Of a stretch of 64,000 nucleotides of DNA, positions 55,284-64,000 are shown piece after piece. Numbering within the stretch: position 1 is the first letter of the stretch; every line of letters begins with the position of its first letter. The notes below the pieces were generated by a model that did no database searches, was not told the DNA's origin, and saw nothing but the letters and a program-made list of their open reading frames with translations. The DNA is taken from positions 124,001-188,000 of the forward strand of contig JBAJFG010000095.1 in the NCBI GenBank assembly GCA_037903475.1. Reading direction: 5' to 3'. The DNA is from Ancylostoma caninum. Its lineage: Eukaryota > Nematoda > Chromadorea > Rhabditida > Ancylostomatidae. The position numbers and the translations under genes are program-made.

Positions 55284-56930
55284 TTAATCAAGAATTTTCG
55301 TATTTTTAGTTTTCCGTGATCTAACGTAGATTGTATAGGCTCTGAGCAGGTCTACGCTAACCTTGGTGGAGAGGGCTTTGAAAATTTGGTATGTGCGATG
55401 GAACGCCTTCCTGTATAGCCCTCCATGATGCGAGGTGAAGTCGAGTTTGTGATTGTAAAGGAAACCCAGAACCCCCACATCCCTAACCGTTTCAATTGAA
55501 TGCTTCGATATTTTGTAATCGATAGCCAACGTGGAAGAACAAAGCCTCATACGAAAGGTTTTACTCGGAGAGAGCGGAATCTGCCATGTTTTTGACCACA
55601 GAATCAATTGCTGCTTGTAGTACGGCCAAACCTTGAATGGAGCCAAGTTCCTTGTAAATATTCATATCATCAGCATACTGCTTACAAATTACCCCTTCTC
55701 CTCAAGAATACTGCCTAATTCGGCGCAGAAAAGATTGAAAAGAATAGGTGATAAGACACCTTCTTGAGGTACTCCGCTACGAATGACAAATATGTCAGAG
55801 TATGTTGATTTGATACGTACTTGGAAGGTCCCATCCTTAAAAAATTCTTCCAGCCATATACAACTATTTGAATGAGAACCCATCTGTCTAATTTTAAAAA
55901 TGAGCTTTTGTGGCTTGGGAGGCTTTGGTGAAAACAAAGTATTTCACATCCATGGGCTTTTTCCTGTCTAAGATCGAGGTTTAATCGTTGAGGGATTCCA
56001 GCATATTTGTGGTAATTGACTCACCACAGACAAATCCATGCTGCGACTTCGGTATTAAAGAAATTGCCTCAATTTGTCTAAGCATGTGATATTTTAAGAA
56101 TTTTTTTTAAAAGTTCGACAGAAAATTGATGTAATACTTATTGGCCTATAGTTGCACGGATCAGAAGATGGGGATCTTTTCAAAAGTGGAGTTACATAGG
56201 AACGCTTGCAAAGTCTAAGGATTTCCGAGAACATTATTGACTGGTTGAAAATGTATGAAAGGGGATACGCATTAGTATGAGATTTATTTTCGATGAATAA
56301 GAAAGGGTGTAGGAAAATATTAATGTGGCAATTTGACTAGGTCTTCGTAAATCTCAAGCGCATCAAAATGTAGAAAATCAATTTCACTGGCTACAGGTTC
56401 AAAATCATAGGCAGGAGTGATTCCACCATCTTCAGTGAGGACGGTGTTGAATTCACGTGCCAAGGCGTTAACCGTATCATGATCACTAAGTGAAACCTCT
56501 CCGTTAAGTTTCACATCTGAGAAATGGGATTTCGTTCCCAGTCTATTATTCATATGCTTGAAGAAACGCTCTTGATTTTGGGATTCAACAACCCTTTTTC
56601 TATGCTCATGTTGTAATTCTTGAGAATCTTTGAGGGGAAGATTTGTACTCTGTTCGATCACTGCTCCCTTTGGCATAGTGAAGAAGACATTCTCAATGGT
56701 CCCACATTTTTCGAAGATATCTAGGAAGGTTGGTTTTTTAGGGAACACATAAGCCCAGGGAACGAACTGATCTATCACATGGTCGAGAATGGAGGGAAAC
56801 ATAGTGTATTTTTCATCCACCGAAAAAACCGACTCGAAAGAGTCGACCCATGAAACATTATATAGACACAGTCGCGGCCAAAAAGGTATGATCAGTGCCA
56901 TGCTGAAGACGTAACTTTTCATCATAACTT
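55284..56930 (-). pseudogene. CR1/L2-like LINE, linker and reverse transcriptase
   Basis: Minus-strand frames in order: linker (DSFESVFSVDEKYTMFPSIL; ERFFKHMNNRLGTKSHFSDV; ALAREFNTVLTEDGG), RT domain with IRSGVPQEGVLSPILFNLFC, and C-terminal RT region (SPSKTFRMRLCSS; YNHKLDFTSHHGGLYRKAFH; RTYQIFKALST). Frameshifts and stops separate them. The FADD block is poorly preserved. The element is dead. Confidence 0.88.
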
Positions 56931-57493
56931 AACTTGGAATTGTGGCATTCGGACATAATTTTGGGATATGATGAGGATCGAAGTATTCTTTCTTTGCGCT
57001 GCATAACATTGACGCAACCTGCTTTCAAACATAACTATCGCGCTCCAAGTCCGAATTCACAACTTTCATCAACATGATGACTCCTCGTTTGTATCGCCCC
57101 ATTTGGATTCGCAGAGGAGTTATTCTAAATCTCTCTTTAGTGAGTAATTTGCTGTAATATGTCGTGTCCTGTACTTCTCCTTTGTTCATGAGAAAGGGCG
57201 ATTACCGAAAAGCCCAAAAAAGTGTGAAAAAAGTTTTCAGTAATCTCGAAAAAAGACAACCGTTCCAATGGAGGATATTCCTATGATATCCGCTACTGAT
57301 AACTGTTCTGACATTGAAATAGGAACTGTAACTTAGTCAGTATCATTTAGATACAACAACGGAGATTTTTGGTAATTTCTACCACTTACTTTGGTCCTCG
57401 CATTTGAGAAGCAAAAGAGAGTGCAGCAATGACATTTGACTGGAAAATAGCCCATTGCGTTCTTGATCTGCATCACCTCTTCATTTTTCTCAG

Positions 57494-57591
57494 AAGGTGG
57501 TAGTGAAGATATTGAACGAAGTCAAAGGAAGCCAAAGAAATTGATGTTCATGCTTAGTAAAGCTACAAGAATTGAGTTTCTGCCCAGATAA
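57494..57591 (+). CDS. Candidate terminal exon, unknown protein
   Basis: After a strong acceptor TCATTTTTCTCAG the frame reads GGSEDIERSQRKPKKLMFML, SKATRIEFLPR, then TAA. Another frame continues toward an in-range GTGAGT at about 57662. Short, no partner exon and no family. Confidence 0.28.
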
Positions 57592-58290
57592 GCCGCTGTT
57601 AGGAAGCACCCAAAGAGCTTCAATACATATCCAAATTTCATCTGGACAGGTAAATGAAGAGGTGAGTTATAGCAAAAAATTATCTTGGAAAAATGACGCT
57701 GATCATATCTTTCTGGCCGCGACTGTAGCTATTAATGGCAGAATAATCGCATTTGTTAAATAGCCTTTCGAGAATTGGTGTTTGTACAATGCCAAACCCT
57801 TGCACCTTTAAGGATGTGCTAAAATGGTCACTCCCACCAATCGGTGACTGAACAGAGATTTTATGGAGTAGATCCAGGGCGCAGCACTAGGTGGTCAGTG
57901 TGGGTTGGGAAGAACTAAGTCCAGTCGGCTTCCGAAATGGGCTACTAGGTACCTACACACTAGAGTTCTTATAGGGAAAGCAGATAGCACAAAAAAATGA
58001 CTTAAATAAGCGTTAGTGAGACGACGAATGATGTTTCAGCAAGAAATGTGTACCATTTAGCGAAGACAGCCTAAATCGTCTCAAATTCAAGCTAAAATCC
58101 TCGAAAACCGATCTCAGTACGGAACCGTTTGATGCCGCTAGAACTCGGTGAAACTTGTTATAGGACCTGTCAGATACAAGAAATTGTCATTGGAGCGTGG
58201 TATTTCTCTCAAACCCGGAACTTTCCCAGGAAATTCCTCTCGTTTAAGGAAGTGTTCCGATACGCTGTCAACTCCGAGAAATGCGCCTAG

Positions 58291-58485
58291 GTGGTACCAA
58301 CTCTCCCCCAAAGTGGCATCTTTCGTTTTTGAGAAACCGTCTTCGTTTTTGAAAAAAAAAACCGTCATTAAAGGTCAAAAAATGGTCAAAAACCACTTTT
58401 TGACCATTAATGACGGTTTTTCTCAAAAACGAAGACGGTTTCTCAAAAACGAACGGTGCCACTTTGGAGGGATTCTCGTTGGTAT
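58291..58485. repeat. Foldback hairpin, ~90 bp arms
   Basis: GTGGCATCTTTCGTTTTTGA, GAAACCGTCTTCGTTTTTGA and AACCGTCATTAA are repeated inverted after a short centre containing TGGTCAAAAACCACTTTTTGACCA. Non-coding. Confidence 0.88.
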
Positions 58486-58669
58486 AGTGCGCATCTACAG
58501 TCAAAATTCCAACATGATACGTCTCCTACAGGTTGAGCAACACCTGATTATCACTGGAGCGCACCAGAGTGCAGGGATGGAGTAAATGGTTGAACAACGG
58601 TGGTCTTCAGCCACGAGTTTGATGATCCTCCAAAAGCGCCTCTCTGAAATCTGCTTGTCTCTAACATCA

Positions 58670-59190
58670 GTAGACGGTTAGCGGTTGGCTAGACACCGGA
58701 CACTGGTGCTAAGCCCCCTGAATCTGCAGGGCGCTACTAAGTACTGGTGGTCAATGACCACCTGGTGCTGCGCCCTGAGTAGATCTGCATTGTTTGAAAA
58801 CAGTAGGTCTAAGAAACTAGCTCCTCTGGTTGGTTCCGACAAGTACTGCTTGAAGTCGTGACAATGAAGCATAACTGAAAAATTATCGGTAAACTGGGTC
58901 CACGTTGCTCACTGATTTTCAGGTAGATTGAAATCACCGACTAAGATGACGAGTGATTCCGTAGTGGATAGATCACCAATAACCTTAGCCAGTTGCTCTG
59001 CGACAGCTACTTAGGCGAAGGGCAGCCTGTATATCAAAATAACCCTAAAACGCATATCAGCATGGAAAATGTCCGCAGTTAAAATTTCATACCCATTTGG
59101 GACTGATTTATTGAAAACCACGGAATGAGTTGCTAAGTATGAAGTTGGCTATATTCTGGAACGATCTGTTGATTGCCTTTGCCGACTTGT
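58670..59190 (-). pseudogene. CR1/L2-like LINE, endonuclease part
   Basis: Minus strand: VFNKSVPNGYEILTADIFHA, DMRFRVILIYRLP, ESLVILVGDFNLPENQ (the GDFN motif of AP-type endonucleases), HDFKQYLSEPTRGASFLDLL and FSNNADLLRA. Stops interrupt it. It is collinear with 55284-56930 and probably the same element. Confidence 0.85.
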
Positions 59191-59199
59191 GTTTAACAT

Positions 59200-60340
59200 G
59201 TCATTAATTATTATTATTTACTGTATAATCAGTATGCAGGGTTGAAATGTTCTAAATTTAACGGACATACATTGTCTTCTTTCTGTTCTGGAGCCTGTAG
59301 TTTTTAGTTTTTACTTTTTTTTAGTTTTTATTTTTTTAAATAATAATGAAACATAGTTTTCATGGTTTTGTTCTGGAGTTCTTAGTTCATACTGCTGTGC
59401 TTGTGGAAGTAAATTCCTCGGAAGATGCTTCAAAAACTCGATAATAATACCATAATAGGTTCTGAACTTTCAAAATGGAGACGTCAGCTGAGTGAAAGGA
59501 ACAACAGAAACCCATAGTTTCTGATTGTATCTGACCACATAGAAGGATTGTATACAGTTATACTTGGAAGAACTGTGCCAAGAAAAAAGTGACCATTTGC
59601 CAATTTCACTTCGTGGGCTTGTACGTGCCTTGTTGACTTCGCTAGGTAGACTGTACTTCCCGGGGTGCAGATACTTCGGAATTGCAACATGTACACACAT
59701 TTAGTCCCATTCTTCCAGAGCATTTCCGATCGTAGGGAGCAGGAAGTGCCAAAAATTGCAAGTTTAGTCACAGTACATTTATGTTTATTGGGGCACACAG
59801 GTATTTTAAATCAGCCTTAGTTCGCCGCCACGGTTAGATAACGGTCCAATACATCTTTAAAATCTTTGAAGTCTAGTTTTGCATTCGTTCTATGCTAGTG
59901 AAGTGTTCGACATGATCTTGTTTATTTTGCCAGCCGCGTCGTACTTCGTGATCAACTTCAAATTACAAATCACTGTTGACATATGATCGTTCACAAGTTC
60001 TGAATTCCGGACAAATTCTGCAAAATCGCATCACTACTCGGAATACCTATCGGTTCATACTGGTTTCTATTCGGTTATAGCCACTAGCTGTGGATGGAGA
60101 AGAGAACAAAATCGGTGGGTTTAGCAAAAAAAAATTATTACCATTGAAAAATCCCCTACAACGGAAACCTGGAGGCAATTTACTTTGACGAGAAAGGGAA
60201 GCGTTCATCTCGAAGTCGTGGAAACCATCTCAGCCCCAGTCTAGAGAGTGCAAGCGTAGATCCCTTAAACTCTGGCGGTATTGTTGAGTAGGATGGTAAG
60301 TGGAGATCGCCGATGAGAAGCACTTAGCGCCTGCGCACGG
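59200..60340. other. No supported gene; overlapping minus frames
   Basis: 59470-59798 is open in two minus frames at once, so it is not a clear gene; it could be the 5' end of the LINE. The rest is AT-rich and unassigned. Confidence 0.35.
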
Positions 60341-60345
60341 TTCAT

Positions 60346-60650
60346 TCAGTCAAGCGTATCATGCATATCTTTTCCGGAGGTTTTTCCGGTTTCAGCCATT
60401 GTTTCGCCTTCATCTTTGCCAATTACATACAGTCTCGTAAGCTTTCCAACATCTAATCTGCAACTATTCCTGTATCTGATTCTGGGGAATATTACATCAG
60501 CCTCTTCTTGTGTAAACATAGTCACGTTTTTCCTCTCGACTGAATTTTCTCTCTCTTGAACTTTTGCTCTTTGTGCAGACAGCAGCTTTTTGCACACTTG
60601 TAAGTTACTCCTTCTGTACAATAACTGGACAGCTTCCTTTGGAGTACATC
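60346..60650 (-). CDS. Last exon of an unrecognised gene
   Basis: The minus strand is open for about 100 codons: FGCTPKEAVQLLYRRSNLQV, CKKLLSAQRAKVQERENSVE, RKNVTMFTQEEADVIFPRIR, YRNSCRLDVGKLTRLYVIGK, ending KDMHDTLD then TGA (60346-60348). It is charged, helix-prone and free of repeats, with the pattern of genuine coding sequence. A TGA lies just upstream in frame, so an acceptor such as TTCCCTGAAG is needed. The minus frame at 60605-60852 may contain the preceding exon (EDVLSEEMHLVEKNYR, then GTTTGT). Function unknown. Confidence 0.42.
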
Positions 60651-60859
60651 CGAACTTCAGGGAAGAGCATCACCCACGCCAATGAAATTCTCGTGGAAGG
60701 CGTCGAAATCCAACAAGAGATCTGATTTTCTTGTACAAATTCCACAAACCTGTAATTCTTCTCCACCAAATGCATTTCTTCGGAGAGAACGTCTTCCATC
60801 CATTATCCTCCAATGGAGTCACACAACGTAGGCAATCATAACAGTGGTTCACGAGCGGA

Positions 60860-61720
60860 AGTGGCCAAACAGTCGCATGCCAGCACTTCTAGTGCTACTA
60901 TTCAGGGTTATGTACTCTTCTGGAGGCTATTTTGCACATTTTGCACTGTCCATCACATGTTTCACCGGTGTTTTAGTAGTCAGAGCTGCTTTTATCACAA
61001 TAAATCCATTAATTTATAAATATTTTTCACTTCGTGATTCACCCTGCCACTACGAGGTTGCTCACACCAAATCAAGTAATTTTTAATAGTCCACCATGTT
61101 TCTAGAATTCATAAGCTTTGAAGTCGTTTTGTGATAATATCATAATTGTTGCATTATGAAAACTTCTTCTCTCCTCACTTCGAAGCACAAGCTTGTTTCA
61201 AATCAGATGAAAATGAGTAAGTTAGAGTAATGTAAGTGTAAACTGAGAGACTGCATTTCATTTTTTTTTTGTTTTTTTTTTGCCCCAGTCAACTTCGACA
61301 ATTACCTTTTTCAAAATCAAAACAGGTGGTATTAAAGAGTCTCTCTTTTTGCTTTTGGAGTTCTTCTCCTCTCGCCATGGTACTTCTTCGTCAGCATTTT
61401 TTATCTGTTTTCATTTGTTGACTAGTAATTACTCTTGTTTAAGCCTACGTTCATAAACTTTTCAAAACTAAATGATGGGTTCCGTTCGAAAAAAAACTGT
61501 AGATTCAAATCCCAATCTGACAACTTCCCCACAAGATTTTATCACTAATAGGTATGAGTCCATGTTAAACATTTCGCACTTATCTACAACTCACTATTTC
61601 AACAGAGAAAATAGAACAAGTTTCGTGTAATTATTCACAAAGAGAACTATACAAAAACCAGTAGTTAAGGAAGATGCCGCACTATTGCAGTCTCAAGCTA
61701 CTTTTCCTCAATTATCGGAA
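60860..61720. other. No recognised feature
   Basis: AT-rich sequence with T runs near 61262-61282. The plus frames at 60813-61086 overlap each other and have no splice support. Confidence 0.4.
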
Positions 61721-61723
61721 TTA

Positions 61724-62999
61724 TTAGGTGCGTGCAAAAGTTCCGGGGCAGTTCCATCTAATTTTTCAAAACGTCATAACTTGACTCAAAGTCAGCAATT
61801 TTGTTCAGGATAAAAAGCTTTGGCATCTGCGTTATGTTGCCAATATGCCACAAAAAATATTTTCCCGGAAGCTAAAAATTTGACAGGTCTACACCTGTAA
61901 TAGTGGCACACGTCGCTTTTCAGTAGGGTCTGTTCATTAAAAGTTTTACAGCGGAGGTAAAGCCATAGAAGGCTAAAATGGGGGTAGTCTATTAGAGGCA
62001 GGTATAAGTAGTAATACAGGTTAGGCTAGAATTTCGGAACACGAATGGCCAATTATTTATAAGGTTGACACTGCAATATGCTGGTGTGCGCTATCCCACG
62101 GCCGGAACAAACCACATATTTCCGCCTGTGTCGACCCCATGCTTGAGAGTTTTCCCGTGATTACTGTAGAGAAAAAAAGCTACTATGGAGCGATTATTGT
62201 GCATTCATCAGAAAACAAAATCATTGCAGATGAGTCACGTTGCTGACCATGAAAGATCAAAATTTTTTTAAAAGAAGGTGGTGATGGTTCGGCCATTTTT
62301 TAGGTGGGTGGCAGGAGCCTGGACTTTGGGATGACCCCCTCCTGTTGTCGTAACTGACCCATTCTCTATCAACAATAGCAATTCTTCCATGAAACGAATT
62401 GTTAGAAAATCTGAAGGTCGAATATCTGCAGGCTTGCCAGTGTGGACGTCAGTGCTCTTTGCTCAACTCACGCAAAATCCATCTACTCACCTTCCCCTTC
62501 TTACCGATTTTCTCCAAGTGACGAAGCATTGTTGACTAAATTCCCCGTAATGTCTTGCGCACTTTGCACAAGGCCTGTTTCAACCTGCTCTTTCCTGGCG
62601 CCTTTGCGTTGACCAAATCTCTAACCAACTTGTGAAGCATTTTCCAGGCTCTCATCTCCGCTCAGAATTCTTAGGAACCTTCGAGCACCTGGCGTTTTAG
62701 AGAACATACTCTCCACAAACGCATCATTGATGCTATGGGTCGCTTCTCTTGTTGATCGTCTAGATTTGATTCCATAGAGCGAAATTCCACAATTTACTGC
62801 ACAGCTCATAGCATTGTTTTTACACCCAAAACAGAGCAACGCTGTGACTTAGACCCGAGCCAAAAGTGGTATAGGTAGCAGATGTTTCATGCTACCAGCA
62901 TACATAAAAACCGTTGCAGGATATCGTAAACACAAGGAGCAAAACGACGTTGAACGGTGAAATACCACCAACTGCCCCGGAACTTTTGCACGCACCTAA
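61724..62999 (-). mobile_element. Mariner relic, 1,276 bp, perfect 30 bp inverted ends
   Basis: Ends TTAGGTGCGTGCAAAAGTTC followed by CGGGGCAGTT are identical in inverted form at 62970-62999 and flanked by TA on both sides. Length is standard for mariner. The minus strand carries a broken transposase. Confidence 0.92.
62280..62839 (-). pseudogene. Broken mariner transposase, N-terminal part
   Basis: Minus-strand residues LYGIKSRRSTREATHSINDA, then F and GDESLENAS, match the mariner pattern of an N-terminal helix (L.E.K.GRS.REA...IN.AFG) and the later SGDESLE.E.R.GRP. Stops and frameshifts follow and no DD34D core can be read. Non-functional. Confidence 0.75.
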
Positions 63000-63194
63000 T
63001 AATATGGTGTTTATGTATTATTTATTCATTGCTTATCATTATTTATTATTATGTGGTGATTAATTTAGTGAGTGGAATCCTAACAAATACCTGTTTTGCT
63101 AGCTTACTAGTTAATTTATAGATCATATTTTCTTCTATCACTCTCGAAATTTATAAGAAGTGCGGGTGCACTGGTGACGGACTAGCGAGCCGGG

Positions 63195-63495
63195 GCCCCG
63201 TAGCTTGGAGAAAAAACGCCAGGATAGGTGTCCATCGATTGAGAAGGGGTCCGTCGTGGCCCAGTGGTGCTGGGGTACGGGTCACCAGATGAGAAAGGGT
63301 CTACCTTGGTCCAGTAGTTGGGAAAACACCAGGATAAGGGTGCACGAATAAAGAGTGGGTCCGCGGTGGCCCAGCAGTTAGGAATATGCCAAGATTCGGA
63401 TTCACGGTTGGAGAAAGCTAGCGTGGCTCAGTAGTTGAGAAACCGCCATGATTTGGTTCCACGGATGGAGGAAGGGCCCGCCGTGGCCCATTGCT
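63195..63495. repeat. 58-60 bp diverged tandem repeat, ~5 units
   Basis: Units contain GTCCGTCGTGGCCCAGTGGT, GAAAACACCAGGATAAGGGT and CACGGATGGAGGAAGGGCCC. Same family as 49690-50345, about 13 kb away, unit order preserved. Confidence 0.85.
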
Positions 63496-63499
63496 AACA

Positions 63500-64000
63500 A
63501 ATCCAAAAAGTTTTAAGTTGTCCACAGTATGCTAGCAAGTACAAAAACTCACGGAAATTCTCGAGTCATTGTTAAGGTTACGGCCCAGTTCTCATGACGA
63601 TTCCTGTTCCAGACCAACATGCTAGTCACTCTCGAAATGTTTCTCTGCACAAGAACTAATTAATCAACAAAAAGTAGTCAGGAAAAACAAATTTTATGTA
63701 AAGGAACAAACATGTTATATCTGAAAGTGTCTAAAGCACGCTGCAATAAGAGGAGTCAGTGGATTTTTTTTACTCACGCCATCCACTATACGCTGGCTAG
63801 CCACTTATATGATCTTTGGGGACACAATGAGGGCAGAAAACGAAGTACTCCTCAGCGCATAGATGAAACTAGGCGTCTACTGCGTGTTTGGTCGCCAAGG
63901 CGAAACCTAGCCAATAACTTGCGCATTCATCCCATGTATCTCAACAACCCCATGGATCACATCCCTTTTCTAAGCTTAGGCAAATGCCTAGCCAATAACT
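63500..64000. other. No gene; CCTAGCCAATAACT direct repeat at the edge
   Basis: CCTAGCCAATAACT occurs at about 63907 and 63987, running off the window. It may be another GCTAGCC-type MITE fragment. No coding evidence. Confidence 0.35.

Larger units (their letters stand above)
56950..58665. other. ~1.7 kb segment splitting the LINE
   Basis: This interval separates the endonuclease and linker parts of one collinear LINE, so it is probably inserted or rearranged sequence. It holds a plus-orientation scrap of the same LINE (GTAGATCCAGGGCGCAGCAC at about 57868), an exon-like stretch at 57494-57591 and a hairpin at 58291-58485. Confidence 0.5.

Overview
The window looks like a gene-poor, transposon-rich piece of a nematode nuclear genome, probably a strongylid (hookworm-type) worm. 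The reasons are the several mariner elements, nematode-type RTE and CR1/L2-like LINE fragments, very short candidate introns with TTTTCAG acceptors, and many foldback elements (inverted-repeat elements without an obvious transposase). The species call is inference. There are no operons, rRNA genes, CRISPR arrays or intact long host genes. Nearly all long open frames lie in tandem repeats or decayed transposons.

Layout. 0-10 kb: a foldback element, a large GAAT microsatellite, a decayed reading frame, a small MITE and a few weak exon candidates. 10-12.3 kb: a mariner relic split by a piggyBac-like MITE at a TTAA site. 12.9-28.9 kb: scattered exon candidates, a 579 bp foldback, a decayed exon and several dispersed repeat families. 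28.9-31.1 kb: a mariner relic next to a young 1,285 bp mariner with perfect terminal inverted repeats and one nonsense codon. 32.9-36.7 kb: a terminal exon of an unknown gene, an RTE reverse transcriptase fragment, a 494 bp palindromic MITE, a SINE-like element and a Tc1-like MITE. 34.7-48.5 kb: members of a Helitron-like family that carry a 50/59 bp minisatellite inside them; among them lie a divergent gamma-glutamyltranspeptidase-like gene end and a tiny three-exon gene candidate. 48.9-55.2 kb: a small secreted cysteine-rich protein gene, a partial duplicate of it, a dead LINE interrupted by a MITE, and the 3' end of an unrecognised gene. 55.3-59.2 kb: a minus-strand CR1/L2-like LINE split by about 1.7 kb. 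60.3-64 kb: the last exon of an unrecognised minus-strand gene, another mariner relic and a second locus of a 58-60 bp tandem repeat.

The best-supported noteworthy structure is the Helitron-like family. Its copies share 5' TC and 3' hairpin-CTGG|T termini, sit in different flanks, and carry about 4, 26 and 17 units of one minisatellite made of two unit types (A, 50 bp; B, 59 bp). No undescribed defence or enzymatic system was found. The host exons are called by eye from splice sites, phase and codon pattern, so they need transcript data.
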